DNA of 64,000 bases from positions 434,001 through 498,000 of the forward strand of contig NZ_JAFKON010000003.1 of assembly GCF_022803015.1 (NCBI RefSeq), given 5' to 3'. Made by a program: the position numbers and the translations under genes. The notes beneath the pieces are model-generated. The model ran no database searches and was not told the origin of the DNA. It was given only the letters and a program-made list of their open reading frames with translations. This DNA is from Arthrobacter humicola. Lineage in GTDB: Bacteria; Actinomycetota; Actinomycetes; Actinomycetales; Micrococcaceae. This document shows, piece by piece, positions 41,556-49,926 of the stretch (position 1 is the stretch's first letter; the number at the start of each line of letters is the position of its first letter).

Positions 41556-42326
41556 CTATTCGAGGGCGATCGCGGCGCCGCGGTGCTCCACGCCGGAATT
41601 CGCGATCTGGAGGTGGCGCGCAAAGTAGTGCTGGAGCCGGTGGAGCTGGGCGGGCGAGAGCCGGTCGCACACCCAGTCCCAGTGGAGGGACACCATGTCC
41701 CCGGGCGTGAGGTCAGCAATGAAGCCGGACCCGGCCACGGCGTACTTGGCCGTCTCGATCACCGGTTCCCCCAGCGACAGCGCCATCCCGTCCCACGCCA
41801 GGGGCCGCGAGCGCACGAGGGCGCTGTCCCCTTCGACGGCCACCACCTCGCCCCACCGGATGCGGCATTGGTCAAGGACGTTCAGGGCCGTGGATGAGCG
41901 CCGGTCATCGCGCAGGAGTCCCGTCCACGGATAGATTTCCAGGACGTGGAAGCTGTGATGCGGGACGCCGCCGGCCAGGACCCCTTCCATCAGGTGCGGG
42001 AACTGATGCCCGGTCCGTGCGCGGAACCGGTCCTCCATGGAATTGCCGATGCTGCGTACACCCACGGAGTCCAGCAACGTGTTTCCCACCCAGTAGGCCT
42101 CCACCACCGCGTAGTCCAGCGGGTCCGGGATTCCGGTGGCACCGGCGATGAGCTCCAGGTACGGCCAGGCGCCGGCGAACCCCTTCGCAAGTTCGCGCAG
42201 GCCCGCGTCGGTCACCCCGGACTGGCCATAGTGCAGCAGCGCGTCGCTGTCAGGCGGCCCGCAGCTGCCCCGCGAATTCGGCGGATACGCGTAGCGGACA
42301 AACAGTTGGGCGCCGTTGATTTCCAT
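41556..42326 (-). CDS. DUF6390-family hydrogenase-associated protein
   Basis: Uncharacterised 256-residue protein that faces the hydrogenase operon. Motifs that stand out are GAQLFVRYAYPPNSRGSCGPPDS near the start (containing NSRGSCGP), NSMEDRFRARTG, and HSFHVLEIYPWTGLL; many conserved-looking His, Trp and Tyr residues suggest an enzyme or cofactor-binding fold. The ATG at 42326 follows GAGGCC; a longer frame upstream is unsupported. Members are known to occur near NiFe hydrogenase genes, so a maturation or regulatory role is inferred. Confidence 0.75.
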   Translation of the reverse strand: MEINGAQLFVRYAYPPNSRGSCGPPDSDALLHYGQSGVTDAGLRELAKGFAGAWPYLELIAGATGIPDPLDYAVVEAYWVGNTLLDSVGVRSIGNSMEDRFRARTGHQFPHLMEGVLAGGVPHHSFHVLEIYPWTGLLRDDRRSSTALNVLDQCRIRWGEVVAVEGDSALVRSRPLAWDGMALSLGEPVIETAKYAVAGSGFIADLTPGDMVSLHWDWVCDRLSPAQLHRLQHYFARHLQIANSGVEHRGAAIALE

Positions 42327-42406
42327 CCCGTGGCCTCGTTTCACAGGGGATATCAGCGAGGCTAGCACCGGCGCCCATCGGCGAACAATGCCCTGTGTGA
42401 CCGGCA

Positions 42407-42435
42407 TTGACACCCCTGCGCATTCGGCGGATGCT
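42407..42435 (+). promoter_or_regulatory. candidate promoter of the FecCD-type ABC operon
   Basis: A consensus -35 TTGACA (42407-42412) is followed after 17 bases by GATGCT (42430-42435), keeping the key A and T of the -10. The substrate-binding-protein ATG lies 86 bases downstream. The leader holds no metal riboswitch that I can recognise. Confidence 0.4.
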
Positions 42436-42521
42436 GTGAGGAAATGCCGCACCGGGACCATTGCTGTGGCCGGCGCGGAGCGAAAGGCCGTGGCGCGCGG
42501 TCCTTCCCGGGAGGTAGGCCG

Positions 42522-43709
42522 ATGAGCATCCCCGAAGCCAACCGACGATCTGTACTGGCAGCGGCCCTCTACGGCGGAGGGGCGCTGTTCCTCGCATCCT
42601 GCGCCGCGGCCGGCACGGCGCCACAGTCGTCGCCGCAGTCAACGCCGCCGGCAGGGACTGCCGGTACAGCGCCCCCGGGTTCCGCCTCCGACCCGGCCGG
42701 GATCCAGGTGACGGACCAGCGCGGGACCGTCCTGAGTTTCGACCACCCGGTCACCCGCGTGGTGACCATTCCCATGCCCGCCGCCTCCCTGCTGGCCGCC
42801 GTCGACCAGGGCGCCAGCCATCTCGCCGGGATGCACAACGCCTCCTGGGTCGCGATGCGCGACGGCGCCATGGGCGCCATGTACCCGGAGGCCCTGAACA
42901 TCCCGCACGACATCGCCACGACCGACTTCACGCCCAATGTCGAAAGCATCCGGGCGCTGAACCCCGACGTCGTGGTCCAGTGGAGCGATGCGCAACTGAC
43001 GACACCGCTGGAACAGGCCGGGATGAAGGTCCTGGGCATCACGAACACCGGCACGCAGCAGGACGTGGACACGTGGGCCGCGCTCTTCGCAACGATGCTG
43101 GGCCGGCCGGACCGGGCCGTGCAGATGAAGGCGCGCAGCGACGGGCAACAGAAGGCCATCCAGGCCGAGGCCGCCGCCCGCGGCACCGGCGGCCCGGGCA
43201 TCATCTACTTCAACAGGTTCAGCGGCGGCCTCAAGGTGGCCGGAAGCGGCAGCTACAACGACTTCTACATCAAGCTCATCGGGGCACACAACCCCGCCAC
43301 CGGCCCGCAGGGCCTTCAGGGCAAGGGCATGGTGGGCGTGGACGTCGAACAGGTTCTGGCCTGGGATCCGGAAATCATCCTGCTCGGGAACTTCGACGGC
43401 GCGATGCCCGCCGACATCTACGCCAACCCGGTGTGGCAAAGCGTCTCCGCCGTGCGCTCCCGCCGCGTCTACAAGGTCCCGCTGGGCGGCTACCGCTGGG
43501 ATCCCCCCGGCCAGGAATCGCCACTGATGTGGCGCTGGCTCACAGATGTCAGTTTCCCCTCCGGCAACCGCTCCACGCTGAGGGACGAGACAAACGACTA
43601 CTTCGACTTCCTGTACCGCCACCGGCCATCGGCGCCCGAGCTGGACAAGATCCTCTGGACCGAAGCCAACGGCACCTCGGCCAACTACCGGCAGTTCGAT
43701 GCTTCGTGA
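42522..43709 (+). CDS. iron-siderophore/metal ABC transporter substrate-binding lipoprotein
   Basis: Periplasmic-binding lipoprotein of 395 residues, cluster A-II (FhuD/BtuF/TroA-like). The signal peptide ends in lipobox LASC (Cys27), then a Ser/Pro/Gly linker and a two-lobed domain: VTRVVTIPMPAASLLAAV, ALNPDVVVQWSD, VLGITNTGTQQDVDTWAALF, QVLAWDPEIILLGNF, YKVPLGGYRWDPPGQESPLM. The ligand could be a ferric siderophore, cobalamin, haem, or a nickel/cobalt chelate. Its place beside a NiFe hydrogenase makes nickel or iron supply attractive (inference). Strong GGGAGGTAGG site; its end overlaps the permease gene by 11 bases. Confidence 0.88.
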   Translation: MSIPEANRRSVLAAALYGGGALFLASCAAAGTAPQSSPQSTPPAGTAGTAPPGSASDPAGIQVTDQRGTVLSFDHPVTRVVTIPMPAASLLAAVDQGASHLAGMHNASWVAMRDGAMGAMYPEALNIPHDIATTDFTPNVESIRALNPDVVVQWSDAQLTTPLEQAGMKVLGITNTGTQQDVDTWAALFATMLGRPDRAVQMKARSDGQQKAIQAEAAARGTGGPGIIYFNRFSGGLKVAGSGSYNDFYIKLIGAHNPATGPQGLQGKGMVGVDVEQVLAWDPEIILLGNFDGAMPADIYANPVWQSVSAVRSRRVYKVPLGGYRWDPPGQESPLMWRWLTDVSFPSGNRSTLRDETNDYFDFLYRHRPSAPELDKILWTEANGTSANYRQFDAS

Positions 43710-44772
43710 GGCCCAGCCTCTGACCACGGGACCCCCCGGCGGCCGGGGATCGCGGCTGCGCCAGGTCATCGGTCCATGCCTGCTCTCCGGAGCAGTCCTG
43801 GCGGCCGTGTCCGCGGTTGCACTCGCCAGCGGCCGCTACAGCGTGCCCCTGGACCATGTCGTGCAGATCCTGGCGTCCCGAATAGTTCCCTTCGGCCCGG
43901 GCCTTCCCGCGGCCGAGGAAAACGTGGTGCTGCTGGTCAGGTTGCCCAGGGTCCTGCTTGCCCTCCTGGTCGGTGGCGCCCTCGCAATCGGTGGCGCGGC
44001 CCTGCAGGCCGTGTTCCGCAATCCCCTGGTCAGCCCGGAGGTCATCGGCGTCTCCTCGGGCGCCTCCTTCGGCGGTGCCCTGGCCCTGCTGCTGGGCCTG
44101 GGCCCCGTCGCCCTCGTGGGCGGATCGTTCGGCTTCGGGCTGCTGGCACTGGGAATCGTCTTCCTCATCACGTCCGGGCGGGGCGGCGCCCACATCCTCA
44201 TGGTGGTCCTCGGCGGAATCGTCACGGCCTCGTTCTTCTCCGCCCTGGTGGCCCTGGTGACGTATCTGGCGGACCCGTTCACCACCTTGCCCGCCATCGT
44301 TTTCTGGCTGCTTGGCAGTGTCTCCACCGCCACCTGGGCGAAAGTGCTGGTGGCCCTCATTCCGATCGCTGCCGGCGGCATCGTCCTGCTGGCCCTGCGG
44401 TGGCGGATCAATGTGCTCTCGCTCGGCGACGACGACGCCACCGCCCTGGGGCTCCGGCCCCGCCCCCTGCGCTGGGCGGTCCTCACCGCCGTGGCCCTCA
44501 TGGTCGCCGGGGCCGTCGCCGTCAGCGGCGTCATCAGCTGGGTGGGGCTGGTCATCCCCCACCTCGCACGCATGTGGGTGGGACCGGACCACCGCGTGCT
44601 GCTGCCGGTCTCCTTCCTGCTGGGCGGGGCCTACCTGATCGCCATCGACACCATCGCGCGCACCGCCACGGCCGGGGAAATCCCGTTGGGCGTCCTGACC
44701 GCCCTGATCGGCGCACCGGTCTTCTTCGTGCTCTTGCGCCGGAACCGGGAGAGGATCTGGGACGGTGCTTGA
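43699..44772 (+). CDS. FecCD-family ABC permease
   Basis: Integral membrane permease of 357 residues, with about ten helices as in BtuC/FecD. VRLPRVLLALLVGGALAIGG, ALQAVFRNPLVSPEVIGVSS and SGVISWVGLVIPHLARM are family signatures; the last contains the loop that contacts the ATPase. Only one permease gene is present, so it should act as a homodimer. Eleven-base overlap with the binding-protein gene and 8-base overlap with the ATPase gene. Confidence 0.93.
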   Translation: MLREAQPLTTGPPGGRGSRLRQVIGPCLLSGAVLAAVSAVALASGRYSVPLDHVVQILASRIVPFGPGLPAAEENVVLLVRLPRVLLALLVGGALAIGGAALQAVFRNPLVSPEVIGVSSGASFGGALALLLGLGPVALVGGSFGFGLLALGIVFLITSGRGGAHILMVVLGGIVTASFFSALVALVTYLADPFTTLPAIVFWLLGSVSTATWAKVLVALIPIAAGGIVLLALRWRINVLSLGDDDATALGLRPRPLRWAVLTAVALMVAGAVAVSGVISWVGLVIPHLARMWVGPDHRVLLPVSFLLGGAYLIAIDTIARTATAGEIPLGVLTALIGAPVFFVLLRRNRERIWDGA

Positions 44773-45514
44773 GCTGCGCGGGGCCGGGTTCGGCTATTCA
44801 CCGCAGAACTGGGTGTTCAAGGATCTCAGCTTCTCGGTGCCGCCGGGCACCGTGACCGCGGTCCTGGGGCCCAACGGCAGCGGCAAGACGACCCTGGTGC
44901 GCTGCGCGGCCGGCATGCTGGCCGTACAGGAGGGTGCGGTGCGCAGGTCCGAGACGGCGGGCTATGTTCCCCAGGCGCGCGGCAGCACGTTCGCCTACCC
45001 GGCCCTGGACATGGTGGTCATGGGCCGTGCCCGCCACATCGGCGTCTTCCGCTCCCCCGGCAGCCGGGACAGGGCCGCCGCGCTCCGCGCCATGGACCGG
45101 GTCGGGATCGCCGCCCTGGCCGGCCGGCTGTTTCCGACGCTGAGCGGGGGCGAGCAGCAGCTGGTCCTGATTGCACGGGCTATCGCGGGCGGTTCGCGGC
45201 TCCTCGTCCTGGACGAGCCGTCCACCGGGCTGGACCTGAAGAACCAGGTCCGGGTCCTCCAGCTGCTGAGGGAACTCGTGCGGACCGGGATGTCGCTGCT
45301 CGTGAGCACCCATCACCCGGACCACGCCCTGTTCCTCGCGGACTCGGTGGTCCTGATGGGCGCCGCGGGTGTGGTGACCGGGCCTGCCGGGCCGCTCCTC
45401 GCCGATGCGCAGCTTTCGGCGCTGTACGGCGTACGCGTCAGCACCCTGAACTACGACGACGAAGGGACGCCCCGCCGCACCGTGGTCACCCCCTTCGGCG
45501 CCGACGAGGGCTGA
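44765..45514 (+). CDS. ABC transporter ATP-binding protein (FecE/BtuD-like)
   Basis: ATPase of 249 residues with Walker A GPNGSGKTT (35-43), the signature LSGGEQQ, Walker B LLVLDEPSTGL and the H-loop STHHPDHA. GTG start within the permease gene. It completes a three-gene metal or metallophore importer. A long hairpin follows 10 bases after the stop. Confidence 0.93.
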   Translation: MLELRGAGFGYSPQNWVFKDLSFSVPPGTVTAVLGPNGSGKTTLVRCAAGMLAVQEGAVRRSETAGYVPQARGSTFAYPALDMVVMGRARHIGVFRSPGSRDRAAALRAMDRVGIAALAGRLFPTLSGGEQQLVLIARAIAGGSRLLVLDEPSTGLDLKNQVRVLQLLRELVRTGMSLLVSTHHPDHALFLADSVVLMGAAGVVTGPAGPLLADAQLSALYGVRVSTLNYDDEGTPRRTVVTPFGADEG

Positions 45515-45520
45515 ACCGAA

Positions 45521-45562
45521 CGCCCAAGCGCCCGGCAGCTGGGCTGCCGGGCGCTTGGGGCG
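45521..45562. terminator. terminator between ABC operon and dctA
   Basis: CCAAGCGCCCGGCAG (45524-45538) pairs perfectly with CTGCCGGGCGCTTGG (45544-45558), loop CTGGG. There is no T run, so termination may be shared by the convergent genes as a GC-only hairpin. Confidence 0.7.
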
Positions 45563-45651
45563 TCATCGAGCGGTAGTGCTTCCGGTCAGTTTAGGGCCGG
45601 GGTGCGGCTCACGCCGGTTCCGGCGCGGGTCAGGACGGTGCAGGCGTCGGT

Positions 45652-47019
45652 TCAGGCGTGTGCCAGGACCGGTCGTGCCGGCTGTGCGGGCTGTTCGGCG
45701 GCATCCTGTGCGCCGGAGTGGCCGGCCAGCATCGTCTCTTCGTCGAACGGCTCGGCACCGGCCAGGACACGGTCCACGCGTCCGCCGTCGATCTCCTTGA
45801 CCCAAGTGCCGATCAGCACCGTGGCGACGGCGTTGCCGGTGAAGTTGGTCAGGGCGCGCGCCTCGGACATGAACCGGTCGATGCCGACGATCATGCCCAC
45901 GCCGCCCAGCAGCTGGGGTGCGTGCGCCTGGAGTCCGGCGGCCAGCGTGGCCAGGCCGGCGCCGGTGACGCCGGCGGCACCCTTGGAGGCGATGATCATG
46001 AAGACCAGCAGGGAAACCTGGGCGCCAAGGTCCAGCGGCGTGCCCATGGCGTTGGCGACGAAGAGTGCTGCCATGGTCAGGTAGATGGCGGTCCCGTCCA
46101 GGTTGAAGGAGTAGCCGGTGGGGACCGTGACGCCCACGACGGGCTTGGACACGCCGAGGTGTTCCATCTTCGCGATCAGGCGGGGCAGCGCGGCTTCGGA
46201 GGAGGAGGTCGAGAAGATCAGCAGGTATTCGCGGCCGAGGTATTTCATGAGCTTGAAGATGCTGACGCCCGCGACCGCCTTGAGCAAACCGCCGAGGACC
46301 ACGACGATGAACAGGGCGCATGTGATGTAGAAGGCGCCCATCAGGGTCGCCATGCTGATGATGGCCTGGAAGCCGGTGGCGCCGACCACCGCGGCGATCG
46401 CGCCGAAGGCTCCGACCGGGGCCAGCCACATGATCATGATGAGGATGCGGAACACGAGGGCCTGGCCGTACCCGACGGCCTTGAGGATCGGGGCTCCCTG
46501 GGGGCCCATCTTCTGCAGCGCGAAGCCGACCAGGATCGCGGCGAGGAGAGTCGGCAACACAGGAATGTCGCCCGGGATGATGCCCAGCAGGAAGTCAACG
46601 GTGCTGTCGACTGCCGCCTTCTTGTTCGGATCATAGGGGGCGAGCTTGAGGCCCTCGCCCGGGTGGATCAGGTTGCCGACCACGAGGCCGATCGCCAGGG
46701 CGAAGGTGGACATGACCACAAAGTAGGCGAGCGCCAGGCCGCCGACCTTGCCGACCGTCGCGGCCTTGGCGATGGAGCCGATGCCGAGCACGATCGTGCA
46801 GAAGATCACGGGCGCAATCATCATCTTGATGAGTTTGATGAAGCCGTCGCCGAGCGGCTTGAGGGATTTGCCGACCTCGGGGAACAGCAGGCCAATAACG
46901 GCACCTGCGATCACGGCGACGATGACTGCGATGTAGAGGTAGTGGGACTTGTCCAGTCCCTTGCGCTTCTTGGCCGGAGCGGCGGCCGGTGCTGCTGACT
47001 CTCCTCGTTGAGAGGCCAT
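45652..47019 (-). CDS. dctA: C4-dicarboxylate:cation symporter (DctA, DAACS family)
   Basis: Uptake of succinate, fumarate and malate. The 455 residues contain about eight helices and two re-entrant loops with TSSSEAALPR and the substrate/cation motif GYSFNLDGTAIYLTMAA. FMIIASKGAAGVTGAG and GIDRFMSEARALTNFTGN match DctA/GltP proteins. The ATG at 47019 (MASQRGES) follows AAGGAGA; a longer frame upstream is unconserved in appearance. It diverges from the CitA/DcuS-type two-component genes that probably control it. Confidence 0.94.
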   Translation of the reverse strand: MASQRGESAAPAAAPAKKRKGLDKSHYLYIAVIVAVIAGAVIGLLFPEVGKSLKPLGDGFIKLIKMMIAPVIFCTIVLGIGSIAKAATVGKVGGLALAYFVVMSTFALAIGLVVGNLIHPGEGLKLAPYDPNKKAAVDSTVDFLLGIIPGDIPVLPTLLAAILVGFALQKMGPQGAPILKAVGYGQALVFRILIMIMWLAPVGAFGAIAAVVGATGFQAIISMATLMGAFYITCALFIVVVLGGLLKAVAGVSIFKLMKYLGREYLLIFSTSSSEAALPRLIAKMEHLGVSKPVVGVTVPTGYSFNLDGTAIYLTMAALFVANAMGTPLDLGAQVSLLVFMIIASKGAAGVTGAGLATLAAGLQAHAPQLLGGVGMIVGIDRFMSEARALTNFTGNAVATVLIGTWVKEIDGGRVDRVLAGAEPFDEETMLAGHSGAQDAAEQPAQPARPVLAHA

Positions 47020-47156
47020 GGTGTTCTCCTTGGATAGGCTGGACTTGGTGCGGTCCTGGCTGTGGTCCGCTCTTGTCCTTCTTGCGTGTAACCCCATCAT
47101 TGATGAGAAGGTGACGCGCATCACCCTTGCGTTCATATTGGTCATGGAAGGTGTTG

Positions 47157-48872
47157 ATGATCCGGCGCTGGAGCATCGCCCGCAGGCTGTTTGCGGCCAA
47201 CCTGCTGTTCGTGGTGGCCCTGACGGCCATCGTTGGCACGGCCGTGTTCGTGGACGCGCGCGATCACGCCTACGACGAGGCCGGACGCCGGATGGCCGGC
47301 ATCGCCACCGCCGTCGCCGACGCCCCCTTCGTCCTGGCGGCGGCGGACACAGCCGATCCCACGGCCCTGCTACAGCCGTATGCCCTGAAGACCATGAACG
47401 ACGCCGACGCGGATTTCATCACGATTATGGCCCCGGACCGCACACGCTGGACCCACCCGCGCGATGAGGAACTGGGCAAACCGTATATCGGCTCCATCGA
47501 CGCAGCCCTCCATGGCCAGGTGTTCACGGAAGTCGTGGCCGGCACCCTCGGCCCGTCGGTGCGCACCATCGCCCCGGTGAAGGACGCCCACGGCAAGGTC
47601 CGGGCGCTCGTGGCCGCGGGCGTGACGGTCCGGACGGTGGACGTCGCACTCTCCGGCCGGCTGCCGGCGCTGCTGGCCATCAGCCTGGCGCTGCTGGCCG
47701 GCGGGTCGGCGGCGGCCTGGCTCCTGGGACGGTACCTGCGCCGGGTGACCCGCGGCTGGGGCCCGGAAGAGCTGGGCCAGCTCTTCGCGTACTACGAATC
47801 GGTGTTGCATTCGGTGCGTGAGGGCGTGATCCTCATCGACCCCAGGGGCAAAGTGGTGATGTACAACGACCAGGCCGCCGAACTGCTCGGGCTGAGGAAA
47901 CAGTCCGCCGACGGCGGTCCCACCTCCGGCGCTGACGGCGGCGTTGCGGGGGGCGGGCGCCAGGCGGCGCCCTCCCTCGCGGAGTTGCCGCTGGCCCCCA
48001 GCCTCAAGGAACTCTTCGAATCGGGGCGGACCGCCCTGGATGAGATCCACCTGACCGGCTCGCGGATCCTGGTGGTCAACCAGGGCCCCGCGGTGGGACC
48101 CGAATCTGCCGGCGCCCGCCCGCACGGAGCGAAGTCCGGCGCTGGCACTCCTGTATACGGAACGGTCGCCACCATCCGGGACCGTACCGAGATCGAATCC
48201 CTGGGCAGTGAACTCGAGACCATGCGCACGCTCTCGGACGCGCTCCGCGCCCAGACCCATGAGCACGCCAACCGGCTCCACACCATCGTCTCGCTCATGG
48301 AACTGGGCCGGGGCCCCGAGGCGCTGGACTTTGCCACCAAGGACCTGGAACTGAGCCAGCGGCTCACGGATGACATTGTGAGCTCCATCGAGGAACCCGT
48401 GCTCGGCGCCCTGATCATGGGCAAGGCAGCCGAAGCACACGAACGCGGCGTCGAACTGACCCTCAATGCCATCGGTTCGACGGCCGTGACCGGACTGGCC
48501 GTGCAGGACCTCGTGGCCATCCTGGGGAACCTGCTGGACAATGCAATCGACGCGGCAGCCGAGGCGCCGGCACCCAGGCTCGTGGAGCTGACCGTCGAGA
48601 CCACCGGCTCCGCCCTGGAGATTACCGTGGAGGACAGCGGCCCCGGGATCGATCCCGCGGCCGTGGAGGACGTCTTCCGGCACGGTTTCAGCACCAAGGC
48701 CCCGGGACCGTTCGGACGCGGCCTTGGGCTGGCCCTGGTGCGCCAGGCGGTCCAGCGGCTGGGCGGTACCATGACAATCACCAGCCCGGCCGGGGCGCTG
48801 TTCCGCGTCACTCTGCCCGTCACAACACCGCCGGCCACTACGCTGCCGGTCACTACCGAGGGACAACCATGA
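47157..48872 (+). CDS. CitA/DcuS-type sensor histidine kinase
   Basis: Membrane sensor of 571 residues for extracellular di- or tricarboxylates. First membrane helix about 11-31, periplasmic single-Cache sensor (about 32-165), second helix about 167-190, cytoplasmic PAS (about 205-330), and the dimerisation box QTHEHANRLHTIVSLMELGR, with the phospho-accepting His about residue 368. The HATPase domain has NLLDNAIDAA, DSGPGIDP and GFSTK with GRGLGLALV. The ATG at 47157 follows GGAAGGTG. Its stop overlaps the response-regulator gene by four bases. Confidence 0.93.
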   Translation: MIRRWSIARRLFAANLLFVVALTAIVGTAVFVDARDHAYDEAGRRMAGIATAVADAPFVLAAADTADPTALLQPYALKTMNDADADFITIMAPDRTRWTHPRDEELGKPYIGSIDAALHGQVFTEVVAGTLGPSVRTIAPVKDAHGKVRALVAAGVTVRTVDVALSGRLPALLAISLALLAGGSAAAWLLGRYLRRVTRGWGPEELGQLFAYYESVLHSVREGVILIDPRGKVVMYNDQAAELLGLRKQSADGGPTSGADGGVAGGGRQAAPSLAELPLAPSLKELFESGRTALDEIHLTGSRILVVNQGPAVGPESAGARPHGAKSGAGTPVYGTVATIRDRTEIESLGSELETMRTLSDALRAQTHEHANRLHTIVSLMELGRGPEALDFATKDLELSQRLTDDIVSSIEEPVLGALIMGKAAEAHERGVELTLNAIGSTAVTGLAVQDLVAILGNLLDNAIDAAAEAPAPRLVELTVETTGSALEITVEDSGPGIDPAAVEDVFRHGFSTKAPGPFGRGLGLALVRQAVQRLGGTMTITSPAGALFRVTLPVTTPPATTLPVTTEGQP

Positions 48873-49588
48873 GCGAGATCCGGGTGCTCGTCGTCGAGGA
48901 CGAGCCCATCGCTGCCGCAGCGCACGCCGCCTACATAGAAAGGCTGGACGGTTTCACCCTGGCGGGCTCCGCGCCCGACGGCCAGTCCGCCCTGCGCCTG
49001 CTCACCGAATTCTCCGCGGCAGGCAATCCGGTGGAGCTGGTCCTGCTGGACATGAACCTCCCGGACCTGCACGGGCTGGACATCGCACGCCGGATGCGGG
49101 CGGCCGGACTGTTCGCGGACATCATCGCCATCACCGCGGTGCGGGAATTGAACATTGTCCGCAGCGCGGTGGCCACCGGCGTGGTCCAGTACCTGATCAA
49201 GCCGTTCACCTACGCGACCTTTGCGGACAAGCTCGCCAGCTACCGGCTGTTCCGCGAGCAGCTGGCCGCACCCCTGGCCGGGGAAGCCGGAGCCCGGGCG
49301 TCCCAAAGCGATGTGGACCAGGCCTTCGCCAGCCTCCGTGCCCCGTCCGAGCTGTCGCTGCCCAAGGGCCTGTCCGCATCCACGCTGGAATCCGTCCAGG
49401 ACTACATCAAGCAGCAGGCCGAGGCGGTGTCGGCCAGCGAGGTCATGGAGGCGCTTGGGATGTCCCGGGTCACCGCCCGGCGCTACCTCGAGTACCTCGC
49501 CGACGCCGGAACGGTCACCCGCGCCGCCCGCTATGGCGCCCCCGGCCGGCCGGAGAACGAATACCGCTGGAACCGGCCGCGGACGTAG
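48869..49588 (+). CDS. CitB/DcuR-type response regulator
   Basis: Response regulator of 239 residues. The receiver has acidic pocket EDEP (Asp11), phospho-acceptor Asp61 (LLDMNLPD) and Lys111 (LIKPF). The C-terminal helix-turn-helix (SASEVMEALGMSRVTARRYLEYL) is of the citrate/malate regulator type. The ATGA overlap couples it to the kinase gene. The likely target is divergent dctA, perhaps also the permease gene beyond. Confidence 0.93.
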   Translation: MSEIRVLVVEDEPIAAAAHAAYIERLDGFTLAGSAPDGQSALRLLTEFSAAGNPVELVLLDMNLPDLHGLDIARRMRAAGLFADIIAITAVRELNIVRSAVATGVVQYLIKPFTYATFADKLASYRLFREQLAAPLAGEAGARASQSDVDQAFASLRAPSELSLPKGLSASTLESVQDYIKQQAEAVSASEVMEALGMSRVTARRYLEYLADAGTVTRAARYGAPGRPENEYRWNRPRT

Positions 49589-49926
49589 GCCTGCCGCTCC
49601 CCCGTTCCCGTCACCGGGAGGGCACTTGCCGGTAATCCCGGGAAACACTGCCGCGAAATGCCGTCCCGGCGGTTTCCATGCGGCGGGATGATCTCGAATG
49701 CTTGCTGCCATGCGGCCGCTGTTGACGTGTCAGGGCAGCGGGGCGGCGCGCGTTGCGAATAGGCGATGATCCGGGTGATCATCATTCGCCGCCCCACTGC
49801 GGTCTGGTGCCGGCGGACTCTGTGTGTCCGGGCCTTCTTCGTGGTTGCTTGCCGCGACCGAAGACTTCATTCCATGCGGCGGGGTCGTCCTGGCTATCGG
49901 GAGCCGCGTCGCCGGTGGCCGTGCGG
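49589..49926. other. intergenic region, response regulator / MatC-like permease
   Basis: A 338-base convergent region without a supported gene. It contains a hairpin (49755-49789): GATGATC (49765-49771) pairs with GATCATC (49777-49783), and GCGAAT with ATTCGC outside a 4-base bulge. CCATGCGGCGG or a close variant recurs three times (near 49676, 49708 and 49872). It may be decayed sequence plus a weak terminator. Confidence 0.4.

Noticed and set aside
42327-42521. Possible cobalamin or NiCo riboswitch before the FecCD-type ABC operon
   Set aside because: Only vague resemblance (GGAAATGCCG); no B12 box or NiCo core is present.
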